Shown here: piece by piece, positions 1-10,156 of the stretch
How the letters are laid out: each line of letters begins with the position of its first letter
How positions within the stretch are numbered: position 1 is the stretch's first letter
NCBI GenBank assembly: GCA_021399435.1
Contig: JAJTUP010000027.1
Span: 310,001 to 374,000 of the forward strand
From: Diaporthe sp. PMI_573
Lineage: Eukaryota > Ascomycota > Sordariomycetes > Diaporthales > Diaporthaceae
Direction of reading: 5' to 3'
Length of the DNA: 64,000 bases
Made by a program: the position numbers and the translations under genes
Notes under the pieces: generated by a model
Seen by the model: the letters and a program-made list of their open reading frames with translations, nothing else
Database searches by the model: none
Told to the model about the DNA's origin: nothing

Positions 1-1541
1 CATAATGGAGGGACCTGATGAGAAGGTGCTCGAGCCAATAGTCAAGTCTGCGCTCCAAATTCTTATCCAGATGATGGAAGACTCGTCTGTTCATGTCCGG
101 GACTCGACAGCTTACGCTCTCGGCCGCATTACGGAGGCGTGCTCAGACGCCATCGATCCCGCGACGCACCTGGATCCTTTGATTCGCTCGCTCTTCTCTG
201 GTCTGCAGACCAACCCCAAGATGGCACCTTCGTGCTGCTGGGCGCTCATGAACCTCGCTGAGCGCTTCGCCGGCGAGCCTGGCACGCAGACCAATGCTCT
301 CACCGGGCACTTCAACGACAGCATTCAGTCCCTTCTGACCGTCACTGCTCGGCCGGATTGTGACAACACGGTCCGTACGGCAGCCTACGAAGTTCTCAAC
401 ATCTTTGTCCAGAATGCAGCAGAAGACTCTGTTCAGCCAGTTGCACAGCTCTCCTCCGTCATCCTCGAGCGTCTGGAGAACACGATTCCCATGCAGAGCC
501 AGGTCGTCAGTGTCGAAGACAAGATCACTCTCGAGGACATGCAGACGAGTCTTTGCTCCGTGCTCCAGGCTATCGTTCAGCGACTGGACAAGGAGATTGT
601 TCCCCAGGGTGACCGGATCATGCAGATCCTCCTCCAGATCCTGAGCTCTGCTGGCGCCAAGTCCAGCGTGCCCGAGGCCGCTTTTGCTGCCATCAGCGCG
701 CTTTCCAATGCGATGGAGGAGGACTTCGTCAAGTACATGGATGCCTTCACTCCGTTCCTCTATAACGCGCTGGGCAACCAGGAAGAGCCAAGCCTGTGCT
801 CTATGGCTATCGGCCTTGTGAGCGACATTACCCGATCGATGGGAGAGCAGAGTGCGCCATACTGCGACAGCTTCATGAACTACCTGCTCAACAACTTGAG
901 GTCTACGGCTCTGTCCAACCAGTTCAAGCCCGCCATCCTCCAATGCTTTGGCGACATTGCGAGTGCTATTGGCGGCCACTTTGAGAAGTATTTGTCTGTC
1001 GTAGCTCAGGTCCTTCAGCAAGCAGCGACTGTTACTGCCAGTCCCGAGGGTAGCTACGAGATGTACGACTATGTCATCTCTCTACGGGAGGGCATTATGG
1101 ATGCTTGGGGCGGTATTATTGGTGCTATGAAGACCAGTTCCAAGAGTGAGCATTCTTTTTTTTTCCTTTCCTTTTTTTGGTGCGTGTGTTGGTGGGAGGG
1201 GGGGGGTTGCTCCAGAAAAGTATTGCGCTAACCATGATTCTACAGCTCAAATACTCCAAGAACACGTTACCTCTATCTTTCAGCTCCTGAATGTCATCGC
1301 CAACGACATGAACCGCAGCGAAGCTCTGATGCGGGCGTCCATGGGCGTTATCGGCGATCTCGCGGACGCGTACCCCAACGGAGAGCTGGTCGAAGCCTTC
1401 CGCCAGGACTGGGTTGCTGCGATGATCAAGGAGACACGGACCAACCGCGACTTCCAGGCTCGTACCATAGAGACAGCCCGCTGGGCTCGCGAACAGGTCA
1501 AGCGTCAGGTTGGTGGTACCGCCAACACAATGACGACGTGA
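1..1541 (+). CDS. KAP95: Importin subunit beta-1 (karyopherin beta, C-terminal part)
   Basis: Nuclear import receptor that binds importin alpha and Ran-GTP and carries NLS cargo through the pore. The window opens inside the gene: the frame is already open at base 2, before the first visible ATG at 5, so the 5' end lies outside. Exon a ends at 1145 and exon b runs 1246-1541. The intron 1146-1245 has donor GTGAGC, branch GCTAAC (1226-1231) and acceptor TACAG, and contains a T-rich stretch and a G run. About 478 codons are visible, roughly the C-terminal half of a usual 870-aa protein. They form alpha-helical HEAT-type repeats (for example the segments around VRDSTAYALGRI and SCCWALMNLAERF), and the protein ends shortly after WAREQVKRQ. 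Family assignment is firm from overall sequence; the N-terminal half cannot be judged. The 292-aa ORF antisense to it is a shadow. Confidence 0.93.
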
Positions 1542-2766
1542 GCCATGCTCCCGTCGTAGCGCTCCACCCCAGCCCCACCCCACCATCATTTTCGCCTTTT
1601 TAATGACAGCCTCATGATCAATGAGCACGACACGACTCGCTCTTGCCCCTGTGCCCTCACCTCGTGGCGGGAGGCAAGAGAGCCCTGGTCGAGCGGAAGA
1701 GCGCAGCATCATGCGATCCACCCCCCCCCCCCAATCCCCATCCAGAAATCATCACATCACCAATGACACCAAGGAACAGCGGCGGCATGTGTGTACAAGT
1801 CCATACGCCCGCAACTGGAGTCGAAACACACCCCCAATACCCCATGACACTACACTTACAACACTTTGGAAGCCACTGCTGCTTTTGTTATCTTGCCTAT
1901 TCGAAGAGACCATCCTCAATATTCCAGACCAGGAGGCAAGGTGAATAGAGAATCATGTATTGACCTGCTACGGCCGGGCAAATCGAACGTCATGTAGAGA
2001 CGACTGTCACAAAACGGAGTCAGGAAAGGAAAGGCAAGGGATAAGACAAGAGGAAGGCCGAGCCCCGGGTGGGTCTCTTTTTGTTGTCCAAGTGGACAGA
2101 GGCCATACCGGGCGTTTCAGGAGCGGAGGATACTTTCTGGCAATGGGAAGACTTTCCGGCACAACGTCCTGGGACGGGATAGGAGAAGAGATGAGAGCGC
2201 AGCTACACGGGGATGGTTCCCTGGTCAGGGAGCATATTTTGATGCCCGAGCTCTGTCCATACAACATGGGCCAGTCTGGATTTCTGGCAAGCGGCGAGGT
2301 GTGGGAAGCGCTTGCTGTGTCTGGTTTGCTTTGCTGGGAATGAAAAAATATGGCCCGAGACTTTGAGGATAGACGATGCCGAGCTGCCTGGTCGAGTGAC
2401 CACAGTTCAATATAGCTCGTAATATGGTAGCGAAATCACAACCCCAAATACCCCCCCCCCTTTCCCCTGCAGCCGGCAAGGCTTTGATTGAAGACTGTGA
2501 ATTCTGATAGACGCAACTATTGGCGGATTTCTAATGTGATGTGCGACTTTAACGGAGAAGGGCGGCCGTTTGTGGTGTGGTCGTAGTTTATTATAGCACG
2601 GTAAGCTCAGCGGGACTTGCGTGCTCCAGGGCGAAATGTGGTCCGCGCACACTCCAGTGCGGGCGTTGAACAACTAGGTGGTTTCGTTTTTAATCCGTGT
2701 ACGTACGCTTCTTAAGCAGTATGTAGGCGGTCCCTTCATACAGTGGTAAACGCTTAAACACCCCAG

Positions 2767-2802
<36 letters not shown>

Positions 2803-3523
2803 ACAATGCCGATAACAGTGGGTTTGGAATACGATTGTCTGTGGCATGTGGCCCAGAAAACATAGACAGCCTTGTGACAGCCACACAGACAAGGCTAGTG
2901 AGAACCGCTTCTGGCGGCGCCATAGACTAGAACCGTCGACACATGTAGCCCAAGACTAATCTGCCACAGCAAGTAGGGCAATTAGGTATACGGCGAAGAC
3001 TTAAATCGTCTCGACGCGGTCCCTATGATTGTGAATAGACGGGGTGGTGGTGGGCCCTGACATCATATGTTGCCGGTGACCCCAGAACTTGGCGAGGCAA
3101 CATGCTCGCCCGCCATGTAGGGCGAGGGCAAAGGACCGATGAGCGGCCCCTTCCCTATGCTGTATGTACACCGTCCTTTCGGTAGAGGTAAAGGCTTGTG
3201 GCACGCATTCACATGCGAAGCTTTTGCGGCCTTTTCTCAGCGACCTAGCGACCCATGCGGAAGCCGTGCCCACGTGACACCCCTCAGGCCAAACCCCAGA
3301 GGTCGACGAAAGAAAATTTTAAGACAAGTCGGCCAAACCTCTAAAAGATCCGAGTATCAAAAGAAGGGAACGTCATCTTCGTCTCTCGGGAACCATCGCG
3401 AACTCAGCTATACATCAACCGCCGACATCGTCCACCAGCCCAGCAGACAACCCCTCAGTGTCGCTGGCGAACGGTGCCCTTTTTAGAGAAGGCCGAGGAC
3501 AACGAACCAGAACCATCGCCATC
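1542..3523. other. Intergenic region, KAP95 to TYW3
   Basis: About 2 kb with no convincing gene. It should hold the KAP95 3' UTR and the TYW3 promoter and leader. Visible landmarks are C runs near 1721 and 2450, and a perfect T15/A21 palindrome at 2768-2803. Short ORFs here overlap in several frames and show no recognisable protein signature. Confidence 0.7.
2768..2803. repeat. T15-A21 homopolymer palindrome
   Basis: Fifteen T followed directly by twenty-one A, able to fold as a perfect A:T hairpin. It lies in noncoding DNA between KAP95 and TYW3. Likely a slippage-prone microsatellite; no function can be inferred. Confidence 0.9.
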
Positions 3524-4900
3524 ATGCACCAACCACCTCAGGACCAGCAGCAGCAGCGAGACGCGGTGGCTGGGCACAGCAACAGCCCCAAGCACTCGTC
3601 TTCACAAGTTCCTTCTTCAGCAGCAGTAGCACCAACAGCGCCGATACCGCCCTCCTTCGCCCGCCGCAAGGAGGCCATCCTGGCGCAGCTCGCGGTCCCG
3701 GACGATGAGTACACGGACCTGAGCCCCAAGGGCACGGTGGATGCGGGCATCAGGGACCTGATCGACGAGATCAATGGGCTCGACGGGCTCGTCACCACCA
3801 GCAGCTGCGCCGGCCGCGTCAGCGTCTTTCTCGAGGGCCGCAGAGCCGGCCGGGGCGGTCCAGTGGCCGCGGACGAGGGGAGTCTGCTGCTGCCGGGCCA
3901 TCATCTCGCTGTGGAGGACGGCGCAGGGGGGGATGGGGTGGGGGATCAGGGGCAGGCACGGGGGGAGGAGGACGGTGTTGCTGCGGCTGCCGGTGCTGTA
4001 CAGCCTGGGCACATGCCCAGTGGAGGCGATGGTTCGAGGGATGAGCCGCCGGCCATGGCCTCGGCATCGGCGGAGACTGTCGCGGGCGTAGGGGGCAAAG
4101 GTGGTGGCGGCCGGTGGCTGTTTGTCTCTCATGAGCCTGTCGACTCGCGGGGTAAGCTGGACAGCGAGCCCAACATTGTGGCTGCCCTTCTTGGCATGGA
4201 GGAGCCTATCTTTGACGGGAGGGAGGGCAGTTCGGCGGAGGAGATGGTGGAGAGCAGGTTGATTCATTTCAAATTTGAGCCCATGGTACGTTTGCCTCGT
4301 TGCTTCTTATTTTGCTCCTCTGAATCTCTATTCCTGCGTCTGTTGCCTGGTGCTAACAAACAATATCCTCAGATTCTACATGTCCTCACCGCGTCGCCAC
4401 GGCACGCCCAGCTCATACTTCGCTGCGGCCTGCAGGCCGGCTTCCGCGAAAGCGGCGCCATCAACCTCATCCCGCCGACAACGGCGACCCACGACGCATC
4501 AGCAGCAGCAGCAACGCCCATCGTGGCGATCCGCTCCATGGGGCTGGGGATGGAGAGCCTGATCGGGCGGGAGACGAACGGGACCAAGCACTGCACCGTG
4601 TCAGCGGAGTACCTGCGGGCGCTGGTGAAGATCGCCAACGAGAGGTTCGCCGAGAATACGAGGCGGATCTCGCGGTTCAGGGCATACCTGAAGGAGGCCA
4701 TGGCAGGCGAAAGGCGGAAGACGAGGAAAGGGGATGGCGGCGGTGAGTGGGAGAGCGCCGAGGTCAGGAGGGAGAGGAAGAGGCTCGAAGGTCTGAAGAG
4801 GGCGGCGGAGGCCAGGAAGATCAAAGAGCAACAGCAACAGCAGCAAAATAGCGAGGCTGATGATGCTCCAGGTCTGGACTCGCTAGAACAAATGCAATAA
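3524..4900 (+). CDS. TYW3: TYW3, tRNA wybutosine-synthesizing methyltransferase
   Basis: Predicted SAM-dependent N4-methyltransferase of the wybutosine pathway, which modifies G37 of tRNA-Phe. Exons are 3524-4285 and 4373-4900 (429 aa). The ATG at 3524 is preferred because the longer frame begins only with GTG. Family marks seen: the N-terminal helix FARRKEAILAQL, then DLSPKGTVDAGIRDLIDEIN, then TTSSCAGRVSVFLEG, GRWLFVSHEPV, HFKFEPM|ILHVLTASPRHAQ, and a basic coiled C-terminus ending in a glutamine run. A Gly/Asp-rich, low-complexity insertion of about 70 residues sits between the SSC..R motif and the GRWLFVSHE motif. The intron (4286-4372, GTACGT, TGCTAAC, CAG) is 87 nt with no stop, so an unspliced reading stays open, but removing it restores the conserved FKFEP-to-LHV join. 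It is convergent with MIC19, 194 bp downstream. Confidence 0.9.
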   Translation: MHQPPQDQQQQRDAVAGHSNSPKHSSSQVPSSAAVAPTAPIPPSFARRKEAILAQLAVPDDEYTDLSPKGTVDAGIRDLIDEINGLDGLVTTSSCAGRVSVFLEGRRAGRGGPVAADEGSLLLPGHHLAVEDGAGGDGVGDQGQARGEEDGVAAAAGAVQPGHMPSGGDGSRDEPPAMASASAETVAGVGGKGGGGRWLFVSHEPVDSRGKLDSEPNIVAALLGMEEPIFDGREGSSAEEMVESRLIHFKFEPMVRLPRCFLFCSSESLFLRLLPGANKQYPQILHVLTASPRHAQLILRCGLQAGFRESGAINLIPPTTATHDASAAAATPIVAIRSMGLGMESLIGRETNGTKHCTVSAEYLRALVKIANERFAENTRRISRFRAYLKEAMAGERRKTRKGDGGGEWESAEVRRERKRLEGLKRAAEARKIKEQQQQQQNSEADDAPGLDSLEQMQ

Positions 4901-5094
4901 TTCCGACACCGCTTTAAGCTTTGCTGGAATTCCCACTGTGGTCGGGGGCCCTGGGACTGTAGTATATTCTCTCCCTTTTGACGCGTCAAGAACAAGCTCC
5001 CATATAATACACGCTCCCACAGATGCATTTTGCACTTCATCAACCCGAGTCACCCTTCCAAGTAGGCGCATGGACATGCCGCTCCTTTCCCCCT

Positions 5095-5784
5095 TCATGA
5101 GATAACCTTCTCAACCCACCCCTTCTCAAGCCGGCGCACCTCCTCCTTAAACCGCTCCACCTCCCTCCAGCAGTCCAGCGGCCGGCGGTCGTTCTCGCGC
5201 AGGCAGCGCACAACGTCCCCACGGGCGGCCTCGACGGCCTCGGGCACCTCGCGCACGCCCTTCCTCTGCTCCAGCTTCGCCCGCAGCTCCCGCACCTCCT
5301 TGGACACCTCGTGCCGCGTCATGGACGGCTGCTTGCTGTCGTCGCCCGGCGCCGAGGCCAGCTTGTCCGTCAGCTCCCTGAGCCGCCTGTCCTCCTCCTG
5401 CTGCAGCTTGCGCAGCTCCGAGGCGACGCGGGCCTGGACCTGGAGCTCGGCCAGCTGGGCGCGGGATGCGTCGGTCTGTTCGGTTTGGCGGTCCCCGGTC
5501 AGCGTTTTGGGCACAGTTCCGGCACTCAGGGGGGCTAAGAATAGCGGATGAAGAGGAGTTTCACGCACCTCTGGGCTCGACTGTAGCGACTCGACCATCT
5601 CGTGTGATACGCTGGCGGGCGATGACCTGGAGACCCCCGGCAAGCCGGTGCCCGTCGTCAGTAAGCGCGTCCAGATCGGGGGTCATACAAAGAGGAAATG
5701 GGGCGGGCGCGAGGTTGGGTGGGCTTACCCCTTCCACACGTGTGGCGGCTGTGTGCCGGACGGTTTGGACGAGTTCGCGCCCAT
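5095..5784 (-). CDS. MIC19: MICOS complex subunit MIC19 (AIM13-like, CHCH type)
   Basis: Peripheral inner-membrane protein of the MICOS complex that shapes mitochondrial cristae junctions. Three exons on the minus strand: 5784-5729, 5626-5569 and 5475-5095, giving 164 aa. The introns are 102 and 93 nt, with donors GTAAGC and GTGCGT. The first exon is only 56 nt and encodes MGANSSKPSGTQPPHVWK, a glycine-2 N-myristoylation type start. The second exon carries SPASVSHEMVESLQSS and the third TDASRAQLAELQVQ, followed by a long charged coiled coil. The C-terminal helix pair has the cysteines of the fungal family (RCLREND..., LDCWREVE; ten residues between them). Length fits fungal MIC19, about 160-190 aa. 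Reading the large 3' frame alone would give a wrong N-terminus. It is convergent with TYW3. Confidence 0.88.
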
Positions 5785-8285
5785 CTTGTTGCTCGTCAAT
5801 GGCTGTCTTTGGGAGGGCAGTCTGCGCGTACGTCAAGACGGTTTGGCTCTCCGGCTTGCCTGCTGCGGCGGCGTATCACACAGGCAAATTTCGGAATGAC
5901 GTCTCGCTGACCCCAACCCTGACGGGTGAGCTTTGGTGGGGGTTGTCATTTCCTGCAGGGTTAAGCCCTGACTCGCTTGTAGCAGTGCATCCCGTTGAGA
6001 ACGGTTTTTGGAATCTGAGATGATCACGTTGCTTGGGAAGTCTCCTTAAAGAAGCACTTCAGGCAGGACATGGGATAGTTGCTAGTCCTCATGAAGATTC
6101 AAATCCCATCATGGACAGACTCCTACGGCCGGGAGTGAGAATGGCCTCATGTGAGGGGCAGATTATTACTGTGGTACAAGCTACAATTTGTACTCACTCG
6201 ATGAAACCATCGTCGTCGCGAGAGCTGGCATGGACCGTCAGGTTTGTTTATGTGAATTAGCTAGGTGTACCATATTGTCCCTTCCCAGGTCCAGAGTCCT
6301 GGTGGAATAGCCTCTTCTTTACTTCAGGTTGACCAGCGCCTGGAGCCATTTTTGAAGGTTTCAATACGTTTAAATGAGCCAGTGGCTAACAATTTCTCCG
6401 AGATCAACACGAGTACCAGTCTTGCGGTGCCTCGGTCCAGCTGCGCAGTAGCTGCCAACCCGGAGAGCTGGTAAATTGCGAGGGAGATTGTGCTGCACAG
6501 TACTGAGTATGAGTTCTATCATGGGTGGGGGGGGGGCGGTTATGTGATCTGCCGCCAACCTCGGTAGCATCCGAGTTTTCACACTTAGACTGGAGCGGTA
6601 AAATGATCATCGACAAGGGGTTGGGGAAAGACATGTTGGACAAAATCACAACGTGGGAGCGCCAAGAGAGGAAACGTGAGATCTAGTCGCTTAATCATAA
6701 GATCTCTGTCAAAGCGAGGCTCTGTCCCCAGCATCTCGGGTCCAAGCAGCGACCTGGGCACTGCTGACGACTATTGGCCGAGGACGCGACAATGTCCCCT
6801 GTTTGGGAGGTAATCCGGGCTCCCGCCCATCCTTTTGATTTTTCTTTTTCAAGATATGCTCTCGCATGACAGGGCCTTATCGCAAGCAGGCCTGGCAGCC
6901 TGGCCGGCCCTGCCCAAGGGGTTGTGCAGGGTTCGGGGCTTGTGGACAGGGGGCAGCGAGGCGGGAGGCTCTCAGCGAGATTAAATTGAGGCAGTCCTAG
7001 ATTATGAGAAGCACTCAACCCGAAGATACGAAGTGGGGATCTTCAGACTTGACTGCGTTTGACAGACTGCTCGTACCCTGCCGTGCGGAGCCTCCACGCC
7101 GCGCAGCGTGGCCCAGGGAACGCAAGAACGTGGCAACGGCAAGATTGAGCAATGGCCAGGCCCCAATGCGGCTGGACGGTGCCGAAAAGAGCCAAGGCGA
7201 CTGTCAAGGCCTCATATCTTGGGAGGATTCCGGCCCAGCGGTGTTGGATCTTGGATTGCTTCTTCCAGCCTTCGTATTCCGAGCTTGCCGAGAGCGCCGG
7301 GCTGCTGGCTAGGCGGGTTCCTTCCGAAAAAGGACCATGACGAAGGACCACCAAGCGCCTTGGGCCACCCCAGGTCCATCTCGCTTTGTCTGAGGTTCTG
7401 CACAAGGGGCAACCGGACTGCGAGGGATGGACGCAAGCAGGGCAGAGCATGACGGAGGCATGGCAGAGACAAGGTGAGGTCGGCCGGAATAATTCACGTT
7501 CGGGCCAAACGGAGAAATACTGACGGGGCGCGACCGTCCTTCATCAAGCCCCGTTGTGCCATGGCGACGGATCTTGCGCGGCTTGGGCAGGCAGAGTCGC
7601 AGCACCGTCGCCTGATGATAGCCATCTGCCGCGATCCTGACGGCTTGTCAAGATGACTGACCGCGTTATCGTGCTGCCCAGTCCCGTTGTGGTCCCGGTT
7701 CCTGGGGATATCAAGGGGCTCTCCGCCGAGGCCCAGGGATTCGGCGAGGTTGAGGCGGGTGCGGGGAGATGACACAACGTGGTGTTGTTTCCATCTGATG
7801 TTTGCAGATCGGCGGTGGTAAACAAGTCGAGAGATCATATGTTTCGACCGGTTGTTCCTGTCAGCTGGCTCTGTTCCGTTCTAGCTTGGTGATGGCGCCC
7901 TGGTGATAAATGTTTGAGGTTTCTCGGGCGGCCCCCTTTTTTCCTGCAAGGTAACCTCAGATCCCTGACCCCTGACCAGGGGCTGGGGCGCATTGATTGG
8001 CTCTGCTGAGTCGCCGTCGACCTGCCGTGTCCGACTGACAAGCGATGCCAGCCAATGCCTCGACGCGGTCCAGGGCCTGTCCAGCGTGTGCATCCCTACT
8101 GCGTGGTATTGATCGTCCCGTCGGTGCGGGTGCTGCTCCAACGACTCGTCGAGACGCACGCCGGGACGGCTTGGATGGGTTCGTCCTAGGCCTCAGTGCA
8201 GCCGGATCCATAGGTCGTCGACTGTCCTTGCTGCAGCGTCAGGAAAAAGCCCCGAGGTGCTGCAGAGGGCTCTAGAGGGCTCCAG

Positions 8286-8329
8286 AGGGGCAGAGAGGGG
8301 CAGAGAGGGGCAGAGAGGGGCAGAGAGGG
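8286..8329. repeat. 10-bp minisatellite (cagagagggg)
   Basis: Four near-perfect consecutive copies of cagagagggg, preceded by degenerate gagggctc copies from about 8265. It is noncoding. Confidence 0.9.
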
Positions 8330-8600
8330 CCAGGAACAGGGGGCATGGGGGCTCGCTGTCTGTGCAAGAAACAGGCACAAACGCAGCACACCGTGTCTTG
8401 CACCTCCCTGCCTCCGTTCCTCCCGCAGATGCCCCCCCGTTACACAGCCAGCGACCGCAGCTGCGCTAACATGCGAGGAGCAGGTTGGCTCACCGTTGGG
8501 ACTCCACCGAGCATGGGTGCGGACCAGTCCCTTGCCTCCCTCCATCTCGTCTCCCTTGACGCCGTAGTCCCTTTTCCCCTTCCCACTGGCAGGGCCCACA

Positions 8601-8691
8601 TGGTCCATTTGGTCCATGTGGTCCATTTGGTCCATTTGGTCCATTTGGCCCATCTTGGCCCATCTTGGTCCATCTGGCCCATACCCATACG
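8601..8691. repeat. 9-bp minisatellite (tggtccatt family)
   Basis: About ten head-to-tail copies of a 9-mer drifting from tggtccatt through tggcccatc to tggtccatc. The unit is a multiple of three, so it stays open in all frames and generates artefactual repeat peptides. It lies upstream of the ferric reductase at 10157. Confidence 0.88.
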
Positions 8692-10156
8692 GTCCTGACG
8701 GCACATTTGCTCTCCAGCACTGCACAGCTCGGGTTTGGCTTGGGTCTACTGACTTTGGCTGCATCTCGGGTGACGCCGAGTGGAAAACTGCCCACCTGTT
8801 GGTACCCCTGGCCTCCCAGCTTCTTCATCTATTCTTGTTCTTAACCCACGGCGATCCCCTCGTCTTCCCTTGCACTCCCCGACCAAGCCTCTCTTTCGCT
8901 TTTTAATTCTGTGGACCTCCTGGTCAGTTCGATTCTCGTGTGTGTGGCCCTGCTCTGCTGTGCTCTGCTGTGTCCCGTATTGAGAAGCGATATCATTGGT
9001 GGCACGTCAAATCTTCTTTGCTCGCAGACAAACCAGCACACACGCACATTTGATCTGTTGATCTGGATCATCTTCAACCGCCCCCTCCCCCCCTCCCAAA
9101 AAAACATCCCTTCTTCGACCAAAAAAAAGCAAGACTTGGCCTGAGCTCTGTTGATCTTCGCTGGACGGTGGATAACTTGCCCCTTGTCTTGGACGGCCAT
9201 CCGAATCTTCCCTCGCCCTGCCAATTGTCATTACTCATTTGACTATTGTTCTCACCCTTTTACCTCACCCGACCACTCAACTCTCACACACCCGTCAACC
9301 GCCATCACGCAGTCCCAGCAGCCTCACCTTGCTCGTCGTTTGCGGCGGTTACATTCGTTCGACGTCACCTCACCCATTCCAACCAGCTATCCACTGCTCT
9401 TGTGGTGCTAGCTTTTCACTCCCTCACTCGAAAACCCGCCCTTATTTGTTCTTGCCTTGCGACTGCCGACCGCACCTGTCTGAAAAACCGCCGATTGTCT
9501 ACAGCTTCGCCCGCTATTCATATACAGCGTCACGCCACGGCAAGGCCCACTTTCACAGGCGAACCACTCCCCTGGACGACATTCATATCGACTCAATATC
9601 GGCTCCCCGCGCTGATTTGAGCAATCACGGTCCTTTCTGCCACACCTGCACTGCCAGCAATCAACCATCTTATCCGCCGGCCCGGACCACCTAGCCTCTC
9701 ATTAACATCGACCTTGACGGCCTTGGCATCTCGTTACCAATATCCGCCGCCGCCGCCTCGCCCAGCCTACCACGGCCTGGACATCCGACCTGACTGCTCT
9801 CTGCCCTGCTTGCTGCGGTATTCACAGGGCGTGACTCGACTCTTTGTCCCAGTAGGCTGACTTTCCATATTGTCTCATCGCCCTCGTGTGAGACAATCGC
9901 CACAAAGGACCATCCCGACCCTGTTGTCCCCCTCCTTTTTGTCCCTCTTCATAATGCTATTGTCCGCCACTCCGTCCCAAAGACAATAGCCCTTTTTGAT
10001 TCGGGAGGCTCTGGGCAGGACGTTTCGCGCGAGTCTTGCTATAGATTCGGAGCACCACCCCCGTTCGCCTCGAGGACCTGACGGACAAGGATCGAAACTA
10101 TTTCCCATAAACAACCCGAATTCCATCCGTCTCACCGCCCTACCCACCTAACAAAG

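Larger units (their letters stand above)
5785..10156. other. Long intergenic region and probable leader of the first ferric reductase
   Basis: About 4.4 kb without a supported protein gene. The many ORFs between 6.0 and 8.9 kb overlap in all frames and lack recognisable motifs. Two minisatellites lie at 8286-8329 and 8601-8691. From about 8850 to 9900 the + strand is strongly pyrimidine-rich, which is common for fungal promoters and long 5' leaders; several short upstream ORFs precede the ATG at 10157. A long regulated leader or a noncoding RNA is possible but cannot be shown from sequence alone. Confidence 0.6.

Noticed and set aside
143..1021. 292-aa minus-strand ORF antisense to importin beta
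   Set aside because: It mirrors the codon bias of the plus-strand gene and has no recognisable motif; a shadow ORF.
6095..6110. tRNA-like gattcaaatccc
   Set aside because: The flanks do not fold into a cloverleaf and no A box lies at the right distance.
6500..8250. Many ORFs of 80-135 aa on both strands between 6.5 and 8.2 kb
   Set aside because: They overlap in several frames with no family signature or splice logic, as expected for GC-rich noncoding DNA.
8345..8828. ORFs encoding HLVHLVHL- or WTKWTKWT-like repeat peptides
   Set aside because: Products of the 9-bp minisatellite, which is open in all frames on both strands.
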